From contig CM066733.1 in NCBI GenBank assembly GCA_033961575.1, positions 133,226,421 to 133,290,420 of the forward strand: a DNA stretch of 64,000 bases. Direction: 5' to 3'. Origin of the DNA: Aselliscus stoliczkanus (lineage: Eukaryota; Chordata; Mammalia; Chiroptera; Hipposideridae). Below are positions 37,040-49,560 of this stretch, one piece after another (position 1 is the first letter of the stretch; each line of letters opens with the position of its first letter). Under the pieces are notes generated by a model. That model was given only the letters and a program-made list of their open reading frames with translations, was not told the DNA's origin and did not search any database. The position numbers and the translations under genes are program-made.

Positions 37040-37200
37040 TTTCACATTCATATTACCTCCTTTCATCCTCATAACAATCCAGTGAAGTAGACAGATACAG
37101 AATTATTATTTTACTTCACAAATGGGAAACTGAGGCTCAGGTTATACAAAAGACTTGTGCCAGATTGCATAGCTAATAAATGATTAAATGAGAAGGCTTT
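37040..37200 (-). mobile_element. MIR SINE
   Basis: TTTCATCCTCATAACAATCC, AGTGAAGTAGACAGATACAG, CAAATGGGAAACTGAGGCTC and CCAGATTGCATAGCTAATAA follow the reversed MIR. Confidence 0.68.
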
Positions 37201-37214
37201 CGAATTAGAAATCT

Positions 37215-37740
37215 AAAATGTCCTTTGACAAATGAATGGATATATATCCATGTACATATACATGAAATTACTCAGCCTCAAAAAGAAAAGCCTGCCATTT
37301 GTGAAACAAACAAGGCACCAACAGAGAAATACTGCAGGATGTCACTTATACGAGTATGTGGAATCTAAAATAGGCACATTCGTAGAAGCAGAGAGTGGGA
37401 TGGTGGTTGCCAGGAAGAGATTGATGTTGGTCAAAGGGTACCAAGTTTTAGTTATACAAGATGAACAAATTCTAGAAATCTAATGTACAGATTGGTGACC
37501 ATAACTGAAGGTACTGTATTGTATACTTGTAATTTGCTAAGGGGATAGGTCATAGATTAAACATTCTCAACACACACACAAAATGATAACTATGTAGAGG
37601 TAATAAATATGCTAATTAATTGTATTGTGATCATCATTTCACAATGTATACAGATTTCAAAACATCAAGTTGTACCCTCTAAATATATACAACTTTAATA
37701 TGTCAATGAAAGCCATTTAATACATCAATAAAGCCATTTT
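37215..37740 (+). mobile_element. L1 3' end (ORF2 terminus and 3' UTR)
   Basis: Landmarks of the L1 ORF2 end are present: AAATTACTCAGCCTCAAAAA, AAAGCCTGCCATTTGTGAAA, TGTGGAATCTAAAATAGGCA and GATGGTGGTTGCCAGGAAGA, then AT-rich 3' UTR with TAATATGTCAATG-like text. The 83-codon ORF at 37232-37483 is a broken remnant and cannot encode a working protein. Confidence 0.7.
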
Positions 37741-37754
37741 AAAAATTCTTGAGG

Positions 37755-37904
37755 CAGGGCCAGCCGAGTGCCTCAGTTGCTTAAGAGCTCGCTCAAGAGT
37801 GTGAGCTGAGCTCTGAGCAACAGCAGTTTGATGCCCAACCCAAGCTAAGCTGCTGCTGAGCTGCCAACAGGTGGCAGGATGGCTCAGCTAAAATAAAAAA
37901 TAAA
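37755..37904 (+). mobile_element. tRNA-derived SINE, family A
   Basis: CAGGGCCAGCCGAGTGCCTC starts the unit; TTGCTTAAGAGCTCGCTCAA, CTCTGAGCAACAGCAGTTTG and TGCCAACAGGTGGCAGGATG follow, with an AAAT-rich tail. It is flanked by the 14-bp duplication AAAAATTCTTGAGG (37741-37754 and 37905-37918). It is the same family as 12173-12326 and inserted just beyond the L1 3' end. Confidence 0.85.
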
Positions 37905-38379
37905 AAAAATTCTTGAGGATTAGACATCAATTGCTTTTCTACATTCTCAAGACCTTAGTAGGGGCTCACACCCTTAAAACTGAGACAAATTGAGAGACAA
38001 TAAGAGATAGTGAAAAGAACCTTTATTCAAATATTTGTTATGATCTTGGATAGATTTTTCAGTAATATAAGACTAATAGTAATTACCCTGCCTACAAAAC
38101 CAAGGTGCTACAAGGAACAGTATATATATGAAAAATGAATTTTGTGTAGATATGGGGAAATAATGCAAGCGTGACTTGCAAATTTGTAGCCAGTGGCTTG
38201 GAAGGGCAAGCACAGTTGGCTTAAGTTACAGCATATGATTAACCTGGGCACCTGGAAAACCTGGCTCAGTAGCTAATAAATCTCATGGATACCACTTTAA
38301 AAACCACAATTCGATACTTTAAGATTAAAAATAATCCAGAAATATCTCACAAAATCAAAGGAACTATTTATACTCAGTA

Positions 38380-39035
38380 ATATCCCACCCATCCATCCCC
38401 TCCAGCCTATGTCTCCCACCAGTCTGGGAAGTCAGGGCCTCCTTATTTTCTACCTAGACTACTGTCATAGTCCTCTGAGTTCCCTGTTGTCAACGTGTCC
38501 TAAAAACAAATCCATCCTAAACACAGGTTACACTTTCCAAGGCATAGCTCTGCTTAGGCCATTGTCCTCAAAATCTTCCAGTGGCTTCCTACTAATCTGG
38601 CATCCAAGGCAAACCATGAGCTGGCCCTACTCCTTACTTTCCACTTCCTTGCCTCACTCTCCCTACATGCCAACAAAACATGACAGCCCATGTTTCACTT
38701 ACTCACTGTTATCTGAACATTTACTCAAAGTTGTCACCCCTGGGCATTCATGCCTTGTCTCCAACCCTCTAACTTCCAAAATCCCTTATCCTTCAAGACT
38801 CAGCCCAATCTTCATTACCTTTATGTAGCCTTCCCGAGTATCTCAGTAATAAGCACCCCCATATCCGTAACCCATAGCATATTTTTTTAACCTTTAACCT
38901 GTGCTCTAGTTACTATTGTATATTTCATATCTCCCTGGATACATAATAAATTTCCCTCCAACACCCATTTGCCTAGGGCAGGGTAAGTACTTATTAAAGT
39001 TCATTTAATTAATTAATGTTGAATGAAGAGTATAA
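38380..39035 (+). mobile_element. L2 LINE 3' region
   Basis: CTAGACTACTGTCATAGTCC, CAAAATCTTCCAGTGGCTTC, CATGAGCTGGCCCTACTCCT and GACTCAGCCCAATCTTCATT are in L2 order. It ends with GGGTAAGTACTTATTAAAGT and a TTGAATGAAG tail. The 139-codon ORF inside is spurious. Confidence 0.6.
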
Positions 39036-39699
39036 TTCTTTTAATACAATGTGTGGAATAGCACCTGGTTTAGGATTCTACTAAATGTGATACAGCTATT
39101 AAAATACTCATGACTTCTTAATTGTATACCTTTTCACTCTGGGATTTGTTTTAGTGTGCAACAGAAGACTACTAATAGCTAAAATTTTTCTGAAAGTGCA
39201 GCTGTACTAACATTGCAACTATAAAGAAAAGGCACAAACAGGTCAAACAAATACTTTAAAAGAAGAAAAACAAACCAAATTACTTATAATCATTTTCTGT
39301 CTATGCATAAGTAACCAAAAATCACTGATCAGTTGGCAAAAACAATCCAGCTATCTCATAAATGCAAAAGCTACCCACCTGCTTCTTGATGGCAAGTTCA
39401 TGGAATACTAGATTGGGAACAAAGGGTTCAAAAAAAGGAATCAACAGCAGGCCACTTGTTCCCTCAGATGTGGGGCTTTACTGAAGACCATTTTCTCTTG
39501 AAGCTCTGAGGGTCTCAAATTGAGTTTTATTTCGTTCCCTTGCCTGTTGTGACCACTTTCTCAGGTGTCTCATAGTTATCCCCATCTTCACATCTTGAAC
39601 GCTTACCAAGAACTTAAGAATGGAAGTAAGACAACCGACTCCATTCATTTCCCTTCCTTCTAAAGAGCAGTCAACCTCATAGCCCATAAAGCATTGCTT
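39036..39699. other. Presumed intron, nothing recognised
   Basis: AT-rich non-coding sequence with one short minus-strand ORF (39478-39687) of no recognisable family. Confidence 0.45.
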
Positions 39700-39935
39700 T
39701 CATTGTCTTTAGCTTATCTGTCACTCTTCACAGAAGGCCTTTCCTGCTGCCTCTGATAAGTTAGGCCCCTAGTACATGCTGCTATTGCCTCCTTCGTACT
39801 CCTTCATGACACTTGTAATTATATAGTATTTAATTTCTACCTCTCCTCAAAATACTGTCGGTATTTGTCACTGTTTTATGTCTGCCACATGGTAGATACT
39901 CAATAAACATTTGCTGTGAATAAACAAATGCAAGT
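39700..39935 (+). mobile_element. L2 LINE 3' end
   Basis: CAGAAGGCCTTTCCTGCTGC, then CATGACACTTGTAATTATAT, TCTGCCACATGGTAGATACT and CAATAAACATTTGCTGTGAA gives the forward L2 terminus. Confidence 0.65.
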
Positions 39936-41939
39936 AACAGAGAGTCCAACAAGCTGTAGGTTTATAAGGATGGCACATGTGTATACAACTACATTTATAC
40001 CTCATCCAGACAACCTGTAGCCCAAGTACCACAGAACACAATTTCACATGTGCCTAAAAAATCAGTGGAGGAGGCACCTACTTGGACTTACCTGGGGACA
40101 GCAGACTTTGATAGCTACAAACCCTGAGCTTGCAGGGTTTTCTCAGTTTACATTGAAGATGCCATGTAATCATGTTAATAACCATTTCTCCTACACAATC
40201 ATTAACAAATAAGCTTATCAAATTAAACATTTGCTTCACAAAACTACCTTTGAGGCTAAGTCACAGGAGTAGAATGGTATGAAAAAAATTGAAATTGTCA
40301 TTCTTTTTCTCTCATATGAGAAGTCATGCTAATACTTAGGAGCATCGTACTAATTTAAAATGACACCTTAGGCTTGATTTGCCAATTCTGTAAACCCATT
40401 GCTTCTGCTGTAGTTAATAGTACTCTGGTGGTCTTCAGCAGCATCTAACTTAATCTCAGGATTCAACAAACAGTGCTCTTTTAACTCCAGTGTAGGAAGT
40501 ATTGCAGGATTCTGGTCACAATCTTCCCATCCCTTCCACATTCCCTGAGGCCATCGGTGTTGCCTTCCAAAAGGACCAAACCAAACCCAAACAGAAAACA
40601 AGGAATGCAGGGTGCCCAATTGTATAGTCAATAATATTATTAAATTATACAAGTCATCGTGTCTGATGAGGTTGCATGGTGCTTATATGATATTTTCATC
40701 TAAATATTTTTACTCTGGATTAAAATATATATATATATATGCCTGATTAGGCATAGATTTCCAAAAGATCAGTTTTCTAAAATAGCGGCTGTCATGCAAC
40801 AGTTCATTATTCATATTTTAAGCACTATGTTATGCTCTTTATTTTTTATCAGTTCTTCGTCATAATATGAAAATAGTGTTTCCTCCCCATGATTTTCAGA
40901 GTTCTAACCAGTGGTTTACAATCAAGTCATTAGTTTCACTACTGCCATAGGGCTTTCCTCAAAGCTTCTCACATTCCAGTGGTTTCCATAAAAATGTTTG
41001 TTGTTTGTTTTTTAAGTTTTATCCTGGTATATCCACATGTGGCTCTTTCCTCATTTTCAGTCAGGCTTACTTAATTGCAATGCAGAAGGAAACACATCAC
41101 CTGACCCCTTTGCATAGCAGGGTGAGTGCTGTGCGGGCCGTGTGGGGGGGAGGGTGTTATCTCCCAGGCAGGGAAATCTGGCTCACCCAGGATGACTCAG
41201 TGAGCCCTGACAGCAAAGCCGAGCCCTGGATTCCTTGTTTCCTGTTGGGTTGGGTTGGGTCCTTCTAGAAGGCAGCTGCATGGTCAGAGTCAGGTGGGGT
41301 GAGCTAAATCCTGAACAGAAATGAGACCTTGGTAATGCCTGTCTACAAAGCCGTCATTTTCTTATTAGAGCATCCATAAATTATGAGAAATGCAAAGTCC
41401 TTAGTGAATGTGACACTTTGGACAAATTAATGGAGTAGGCATGGCCTTGGCAACAGAAAAAGAAGAGCTGTTTGGCTCTGACTATGTGGATGCCAACCAG
41501 TTATGGGAACAGATATCTAGGGTAAAGGGGAGTTTTTAAAAAAATTGTCGGGTATGCAGCATATTCTGTTTCATAAAGTATCATGATAAATATTCTTTAA
41601 AAAAGAAAAAAAAATGTTGGGCAACATCACTTAGCAACCTAAACAGAAGAGATGGGGACATAGAGAGCAAATCTGAAGATAGAGCAATATGAATTCTGAT
41701 TGCGTCCTTGTCAATGATTCCCTAAACATTCCCCTGGACAGCCACTTCTTATCTCTGAAGGAATTCCTTCGCACGATGGCAATACATAATGTATCTTTCT
41801 CCCTCATTCACATAAACATTTTAGATAATATGAAGTAGGCATATAAACATTTTCTGCTTAAAATGTCTTCACAGTAACACTTTTCTTCAGACTAAGTAAT
41901 TCCAACTCTAAGTGATACTGCATTAAGTTTATTTCTATT
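39936..41939. other. Presumed intron, nothing recognised
   Basis: Contains a short TA run (40726-40740) and a GC-richer patch (41100-41280) with an AP-1-like GATGACTCAGTGAG near 41189. No exon recognised. Confidence 0.42.
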
Positions 41940-42080
41940 TCTCCACTTTCCGACCATCTGCATTTGTTATTTCCTACTGTCCACTTTCACGCTCCCCCCC
42001 ACCACTAGACTACATGCTCTATGAAAAACTATACACCCAAAACTGAGGATAAATATTTTTTATTGAAGTGAATGAATGAA
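41940..42080 (+). mobile_element. Possible L2 LINE 3' end
   Basis: CACTAGACTACATGCTCTAT, then GTGAATGAATGAAAAG, resembles the last part of L2. Short and degraded. Confidence 0.4.
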
Positions 42081-42115
42081 AAGTGAACAGTATTTAAATT
42101 ATAAAAACTAAAACT

Positions 42116-42232
42116 AGGGCCGGCCGAGTGGCGCGGTGGTTAAGCGCTGGCTTCGGAAGCCAGCGGCCCCGGTTGGGGTCCCACATATGAGGGCCAGTGA
42201 CACTGCCCTCAAAAACAAACAAACAAACAAAC
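42116..42232 (+). mobile_element. tRNA-derived SINE, family B, near full length
   Basis: GGGCCGGCCGAGTGGCGCGG starts the unit, with an A-box-like region GTGGTTAAGCGCTGG. A GCTTCGGAAGC hairpin and a B-box-like GGTTGGGGTCC follow, then ACATATGAGGGCCAGTGACA and an AAAC-repeat tail. The 13-bp duplication AAAAACTAAAACT flanks it perfectly (42103-42115 and 42233-42245). It is a retroposed pseudo-tRNA, not a tRNA gene. Confidence 0.9.
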
Positions 42233-42245
42233 AAAAACTAAAACT

Positions 42246-43508
42246 ATATAAGGTATTCTATTTAAGACTTCAATAGCAATATATAAGGACTTCTGTACCC
42301 AAAGCATAAATAGAATTAAAGTGTTTTACTTTTTTTTTTTTTTTTTTTTGGTTTTGTTTTGTTTTCCATCTCAACTATTGTAGATATGACTGTGACCAGC
42401 ATTTTATGTTAAGTTAGATGTGGCTTCACATCTAAGCAACAAAGGTGTTTTTCAAGTTGCTGGAAGTGAGCTGCCCAGCATTTCCCACACATCGGGGCCC
42501 TGTTTTCCCAACACCTTGTGGATCACTAATTGGAGTTTGCAGAATCAACCGCCAAATTGCAGGCATTCCTTTGAAATGAGTGTGACACATGCTTCCCTTT
42601 CAGAGTCAATGAAAAGAGAAGGTGAGGAAGAGGAAAAGCAGCAAACAATGATCCTCCCATTAATTTGGAAGGAACTGAATTTCTGGTTCTTGATTTTCTT
42701 CAGAAGAAAACACAGAAATGGAGTCTGAAAGGAGACTTTGGGACTTACGTTTTAATCCTAAAAACAGTTCAGTAGTTAGCTGCCCACATCGCATTAATCT
42801 GCATAGCAAAGGAAAAACAATCTTGAAATAACTTGAAATGTACTACTCTCCATGAAACTTCAAAGGCAGAGGAGCTGGAAGCAGTAAGCAGGCAGAGGCC
42901 AGTCATGAGAGAGAAAACGCTCTGTGCACGCAGGGAATCAATCTTTAAACCACTTGAAAGGCTGTGTGTGACTGCATTCACATGTGTAAATATGAACATG
43001 TGAGGTCACATTAGATCATACTCAAGGAGGAAGTAGAAAATAATCAGCAGTGAGCATGTCCTCATAGAGAAAGTCATGATTGTTCTCCCTCAACTTTAGT
43101 CTTTGAAATAGCACAGTTTAAAACTGTCTCAGAAATGCAAGATGTGTATTTTAAAAAGCATTTGATTATATAAATGTGCAGTTTTGGAGGCATTCAAGAA
43201 TGCAATTAGTCATAAACGATCTTAAATGTTTTAAATTAATATCTAACCAATTAAAGTAAACTAGGTCTTTTGAATGAATCATTTCCAGCATATCTGAAAA
43301 CTTAGTTCTATGACATACAATTATAAAATATGAAAAAAGGTTTTACATTTTTGTTTCCTTGTTTTTATTACTGTGTTAAAATCACATATCTTCATTACAA
43401 AATAACTGAAAGATGAATTGTCTTTTAAAAATATCACAAGACTAAATGTTAAAAATATATATTCGGAATGGTAAATATAATGCTTAAAGTTTCAATTAAA
43501 GTGGGAGC

Positions 43509-43513
<5 letters not shown>
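42246..43513. other. Presumed intron, no repeat recognised
   Basis: A T-run with GTTTT repeats lies at 42331-42366, then about 900 bases of fairly complex sequence. A 102-codon plus-strand ORF (42420-42728) has no recognisable family. Confidence 0.42.

Positions 43514-43568
<55 letters not shown>
43514..43568. repeat. CT dinucleotide microsatellite
   Basis: An uninterrupted CT tract of about 55 bases. Confidence 0.96.
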
Positions 43569-43570
<2 letters not shown>

Positions 43571-45349
43571 ACTTTGAGATGCCCTTAAAGAAAAAGTGTT
43601 ATTCGAACAGCAAATCTAAAATTAGCACAAACAATCCCAAAATTTAAAAAATATTTAAATGATAAATATCAAAAATTAGAAATACCCCCCACTGGTCAAC
43701 TCTTTCTGAGCATACATATTAAGTTGCAGGCAACTGAACTATCATATAATACACTGCACTGTATTTTAAAATCGAAGTCTGCAAAAGCAAGATTTAAAAC
43801 CAGTTTTAAGAAACAGCTACTTAAACTCAAAAACAGTTAACATAATTTTGATGTGACACCCAAAAGAATTTAATTAGAAGTAAATAGAGTCTTTAAATTC
43901 CAATTGAAAGGAAAAAGTCCATCACATTTCAATCCCTTTGGATTAGAAGCAATAGGTTAAAGCAAATTATTTATTATTTCACAATGGTAGCCAGGTGGAA
44001 TATTTACTAAGCCCTCTGAATACCCACTCAATTTGCTCTTTTTTTCCAAATTTTATATGACTGTATTAATATGTGTCTCTCAAATCATTAATATTAGCAT
44101 AATCAAGCCTCATGAACAGCAATATTGTTCCAAGAAAAAAATTAGTGTGTTTTAATTTACTTTTTTACTTAAAAAGGTCAGTAACTGATCCAGATAGAAT
44201 AGTAGTTTAGACATTCATCTATGCTATAATTCATTTAATTTAAAAAACACTATTTTATATACTTTAAAATACAAAACAAGACAAAACAAAAAAAAATCCA
44301 CCCCGATCAATGAGAATGGCAGTTTATTTTTTTTTATTTGAAACACAGTGACTTTCTTATTATCAACAAACTAAAATACTATAATGGATTGACTTTCCTA
44401 CATGATCATATTATTTGAACACTAACAATTGAAATCAAAATAGCTACAGTCAGTAGAAAACAAGTTATTTGCGCTTACATAGGAACCAGACCCAAACTCT
44501 TGCCCCAAATGGACAATGGAAATTCCTGTTGAGGTTTGAAAAAGCCTCCACAACCCCCTCAAGCGTTCTGCTTTTCCTGCAGCTCAGCACTTCCCAGCTG
44601 AGCCAGAAGGAAAGGCACTGAGATCCCTGTGGTCAGCTGTTTCCCAAGTATTTAAAACCCACGCCTGGACTAAGAAGCTCCAGGAATCTCATCAGAAGCC
44701 TTGACCCCAGGAGGTTTCTAGTTAGATTTCCAAACCAGAGAGGTTTGGAAAAGATCGCATTGAACCTTCGACCCACTCATGACTTGCCCATCAATCAGTA
44801 TTTCAGTTTTACATACTCACCTAAGAGTACTGACTCCTTTCACTCGAGCTGCATAGTTAATGTGCCATTTGCACTGTAAGAAACCTGGCTGGAGACAGTC
44901 AACATGATTCGGTTTAACAACCTAATAAATATATTTAAAATAACCAATGAAAACAAAATTACAGAGACTGTCTTGTAGCTGAGCTGCCGTAGTCTCTGCA
45001 GCCAACCCCAGCCTTCAGCTCAACTTTGCTCAAAGTTTGGAATCACTAGAGCATCAGAAAGGTTGGGTATGAGGGAAAGTAAAATATATAAAAGTTGAAT
45101 TTCAAAATGTTGGGAATTTTATTTTCAAACTTCTAAAGTGGGGACAGAGAGCTAGTTCATCCCACAATAATTACAGGAACACCCAGAAATGGTACTTCTC
45201 TGGGCCTCAGTTTTCTCGCTGAAAAATGGTGTTCAGAATACATCATTTAATATTTTAAGAAATAAATAAAATAAACCTATGACAGCACCTTATAAGGTGA
45301 ACAGTGCAATAACTAAATAGACATCAACTTTTTTATTTTGTTTTCCAGT
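43569..45349. other. Presumed intron, nothing recognised
   Basis: AT-rich, with a more complex patch at 44500-44920 that has no recognised repeat. No exon seen. A possible MIR scrap (CTGGGCCTCAGTTTTCTCGC) lies near 45200. Confidence 0.42.
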
Positions 45350-45640
45350 TTTCATTCAGTCATTCAACAAATATTTATGGAGCATCACTTATGTGGCAAG
45401 CATTATAATTGACTCTAAATATACATTGGTGAATATTACAAACATAGTTTCCGTTCTGGTGGAGGCTACAGTCTAATGGGGAAAACAGACAATAACAAGG
45501 AGAAAGGGAAGGTGAGAGGGATACACGGAGGGAGATAGACAAACAGAAATTGCTATGAAAGAACTGAACAAGTTTCAGTGATAGAAAATAGTAAGGGATG
45601 GGGCACCTGATTAGATAGATGCTTGAATTTTGTTTCTTCA
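45350..45640 (-). mobile_element. L2 LINE 3' end
   Basis: TTCAACAAATATTTATGGAG, CACTTATGTGGCAAGCATTA, GGTGGAGGCTACAGTCTAAT and GGAAAACAGACAATAACAAG match the reversed L2 end in order. Confidence 0.62.
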
Positions 45641-46389
45641 TTTTTCTTTTGACCTTAGGAAAGAATAAAATGCCTTCTAATGGCTGTATTTTAGTTTAAT
45701 CATAAGTTCCACAGTACCCCATTAGCCTTTGAAAAGACTGTGACCACCTCACAGGACAGAGTATCTCAGACAGTGACTATAGCACTGAAGATTTCCTGGA
45801 CATGGGTAGTCTCGCTAACTTTCATTTTGTCATTACACTTCCTTTTCTGAGAAAGGTCACAGGTTTGGACAGACCTTTGCTGTTGATATTTAGAATCCTG
45901 CCTTTCTTGATCCTTTTCAATAGAGCTGTGGACCAGCATGCACGGTGGAAACTGGCCTGGTTGCCATGGTGGTTAATGTCTTGACAACAGACACGGGTCA
46001 GGTGTCCATTTTGGATCTTTCAGCTTGTCAGCAGCTCCTGATAAAGCCAGTCATGTGGTTTTTATTGGCTCACCTGTACATTCTGGTAGGAACAGCTAAG
46101 AGCCACTCAGCATGCCCTTCTCTTTTTGGAGAAGCCCCAGAGAGTAATGTTGCTTGTGGCTGGTCAGCCCTGAGAACATGGTTGGTTCTGTGTCGCTTTG
46201 GCCTGCTCTCCTGGTGAAAGTGTGAGGATGGAATATCTGAAGTGGCAATGTCAACAGAGGTGGCTGCATCTAAATCCGCCTTTATTTCACAGTCCAGGTC
46301 ACTGTTGTCTTGTTTCTGAACCCTAGTACAGCACACCAGGGCCACATCTGAGGACTTCCACCTGAATGACATTAGGGGGAGTGTAAGTA

Positions 46390-46475
46390 ACTCATGTATT
46401 TGCTGAGCCATCTCTATGCCAGGCACTGAGATGGGTCTTGGAGCAACAGATATTAAAGATACACTCCCTCTTTTT
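46390..46475 (-). mobile_element. Possible L2 or MIR end fragment
   Basis: TGTATTTGCTGAGCCATCTC, TATGCCAGGCACTGAGATGG and GATACACTCCCTC resemble the reversed L2/MIR tail. Confidence 0.42.
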
Positions 46476-46543
46476 GTGTAAAGAATGTGATTGGGTCAAA
46501 TAAAGGTGAAATTTTTCTTTCCTGAGTCACAAAATTAAGGGCA

Positions 46544-46942
46544 ACAGTATTAATTTGCTAGGGCTGCCATAACAAAGTACCATAGACTGGGTGGCTTAAG
46601 CCACAAGAATTTATTTTCTCACAGTTCTGAAAGCTTAAAGTCCAAGATCAAGGTGTTTGGCAGGGTTGCTTTCTTCTGAGGCCCCTCTCCTTGGCTTATA
46701 GATGGCTTTCTCCTCCCTGTGGCTTCACATTGTCTTCCCTCTGTGCCTATCTGTGTCCAAATTTATTAAAAAGACACCTACATCAGATCTGGACACACCC
46801 TAATGTCCTCACTTTAACTTAATTGCCTTTTTAAAGGCCCTATCTCCAAATATAGTCATATTTTGTGGTACTGGAGGTTAGAACTTTAATATATGAATTT
46901 AGGGGCTGGGGGTGGGGGCGGGATTTCATTCAGCCCATACAG
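46544..46942 (-). mobile_element. MLT1 LTR (ERVL-MaLR), minus strand
   Basis: TTTGCTAGGGCTGCCATAAC, AAGTACCATAGACTGGGTGG, AGAATTTATTTTCTCACAGT, TTCTTCTGAGGCCCCTCTCC, AAAGGCCCTATCTCCAAATA and TTTCATTCAGCCCATACAG give an almost complete reversed MLT1 LTR. The plus-strand copy at 8089 is the same superfamily. No internal retroviral genes adjoin it, and no clear target duplication was found. Confidence 0.8.
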
Positions 46943-48912
46943 CATCTTGATAGCCACATATAGTATAAATCTAGAACATATCACCAAAGTGTATCATAGT
47001 ATAAATGGCCATGGATGATGATAATTTGTATCTTCCCAGCTGAGAATCTCAACATACTTTATAAAACTTGTTATGAAGGTAAAATACAAATAGGATAAAA
47101 ATGAAATTTCACCAAAAATCCCATATCTGAATCAAATAAAAAATCCTAGCTCCCACAGCTACCCAATAGACCTAATTCAATGGTGGAGAATTCATTCCCA
47201 CCCCATTGTATAACAAAAAAGAATTTGGGGAAACTAGATTTTGTTCCTTTCCATCGGATTACCCAGTTGTTGGCTCAAATGATGAAGAAGCTCTGAAACA
47301 ACTTCACAAAATCAAAGACTTTTTTGATAATCGATAAAATGTTTTCCAGCCACCATGTCACTGTCTATATCTCTGAGCCTTTCTATCCTGAATGTTTCTC
47401 TTTAGCCATAACAGAAGCATATGTTAGACTCCTTTCAACTTGAATTGTTCAAAGCATGAAGGGAGAAAAGGAATCAGAAAATTATGTTGGTATTCTCAGA
47501 AAGCTGTAATCCCATGGAAATTATTACTGCTGTATTAAGATTTCAAAGTGTTAGGCAAAACCCCCAACCCCCTTGCAGATTCTCATAAAAAGGAAAGCAT
47601 GTTGAACTGTATTGCTTAAAACCGTTGATGACTTCTCCTCTTTGTACATAATAAATGAGATGGCACAATAGTGTGACACACTCAGGAGCATGATGCTTCT
47701 CACCCTCCATCCATTAAAATCAGGATGCGCACTGTGCCATCTCTACCCGATCTGTATGGGGTTAACATGTTTTCATTTGCAGTGGCACCAGTTTATCATT
47801 TCAAGACCTAATTCTGGGTAAAATGTGGTTGCATATTGCAATTCAGAATGCCTACAATTCATACTGTTCAATGGCCTTCTTTTCTCCCTAATTACTCCTT
47901 TCCTTTCATCCTTTCCCTCTTCTGTTGGAGTGATCCCTGAGAAAGGCACTCACTGTTGAGAAGAATTACCTGGGTTGCATAATGAACCCTCGCACACAAT
48001 GCATGAAGAAGAGGCACAACCACTCAGAGGCAGAGAAAGCAAACCATAGCTCTCACTACATCACTCATTTGTCGAGAATTTTGATTGTGTATCTTATTTT
48101 CTGTGCCTCGGTTTATGCATCTACACAGTGATAACATGTTTTGTCTTTATTTTGTGTAGGACAGATCAATGTGATAGGTTGAACATAGCTGTCTATCAGA
48201 AAAGCCCACAAAAAATAAAATGAAAAAGGAGATATTAATGAGCAAGAGATACATTCAGATGGGCGGGTAGTGACTGAATTATGTTGACTTCTTTGTACAA
48301 CTAAGTACCTGCAGAAGGAGAAGACCTGCACAAAGTAGGTGATTTGTGGCTCAAACTTTTGAAAGGCTCAGTAATTGAAGGCACCAGAGAGCTGTAAAAT
48401 GGGGTGGATGGCAAAGGAGGTGGAAGAGCACTGATAATAAAAGAATTGGTTTGAAGTCTATGTGGGTTGCCACTAGAGACCCCTAGAAATCATCCTTTAT
48501 CCCACACACCCAAGCAAATACTTCCTTTGTACCCTGGCACAAGACTGTGGTTCATTCTCTGAGGAGGATGAGCCAGCAAGGTTCTGGACAATTGAACACG
48601 GGAACACCTGGGGAAGGAACGAGGCACCATTCTAAGGTCATGGGAATGAAGCCAAAATACAATATGTCTACTAACTGGCAGCACTGTGGAAAGTGGTCCA
48701 GCCAGGAAAAATTCCTATGTTATTCACATTTGGGGTTCCCTGGAGAAATGGCCAAGTCCCTATTGACCCCTAACAATGGATGAAGCTGTCAACAACGGAG
48801 GGTGTCAACTTTTTTCTTCTGTACCCTTTGTCAGGGAGCTTAAAGAGGATGTGTTCCACCCCAATCAGGTGTAAAGAGAGATAAAGGTAAAGATAGAGAT
48901 GGAGATAGATAT
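46943..48912. other. Presumed intron, nothing recognised
   Basis: AT-rich non-coding DNA. Overlapping ORFs at 48490-48783 have no protein family. No definite repeat. Confidence 0.42.
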
Positions 48913-48960
48913 GGAGAGATAGAGAGAGAGAGAGAAAGAGAGAGAGAGAGGGAGAGGAGG
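48913..48960. repeat. GA-rich microsatellite
   Basis: GAGAGA units with single A or G interruptions, preceded by GATA-like steps from about 48890. The Ser-Leu ORFs on the minus strand are artefacts. Confidence 0.92.
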
Positions 48961-49379
48961 CAAAAATAGAGAGTTCAACACAGGAGAGAAGGAAAGAGAA
49001 TGCACAGGAGGACAGTGACAAATAGCGACAGGATGGAAATCTGCTAACAGAATGGACAAGATAAGGAAAATCTCACACTTGTTGTGCTGGACAGTATTAA
49101 TGAGTTCTACCATTATTTTGGATACAAAAAAGATTAAACAGACTTTTAAAAATGGTGTGCAATAAAGAAAACATAAACATAGTACCCAGTGTGACTCGCT
49201 GTGAAATATAAAAGCTATAATAATGGATATGATTTAACCCCAATTGGAATGGTTAGGGGATGGAAAGGTGGAGGTGAGGGAGGGGAAAAAGGAAGGATGT
49301 TTAAGAGTGCTAATTCCTAATTGTCTGTAGATATTTAAAACTAAAAATTTAAGATATAGCAATATAAATATATTATTTA

Positions 49380-49560
49380 GAAATATGGAGGTAGATACCA
49401 TAATAAAAAACCTGAAACTGTTGAAAATAACTACCAGCAGAGTGTGTGATTGGGGATTGGGGTTGTGGTGAGAGAAAACTGCTTTTAGTTGTTATAAGCT
49501 TCATTGTGTTAGCTGACTTTTTAAACTATGTATGGTATTACTTTCATAAAGTTAAAATTA
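49380..49560 (+). mobile_element. Possible old L1 3' end
   Basis: GTGTGATTGGGGATTGGGGT, ACTTTTTAAACTATGTATGG and ATTACTTTCATAAAGTTAAA resemble the last part of old L1 3' UTRs. Weak. Confidence 0.3.

Noticed and set aside
38409..38828. 139-codon plus-strand ORF
   Set aside because: It lies wholly inside an L2 3' region.
42116..42190. tRNA gene candidate
   Set aside because: Pol III-like boxes are present, but the AAAC tail and 13-bp target duplication show a retroposed SINE, and no proper anticodon arm was found.
46070..46426. 118-codon minus-strand ORF
   Set aside because: It starts at a GTG, its first part lies in an L2/MIR-like fragment, the plus strand is open over the same region, and no domain is recognisable.
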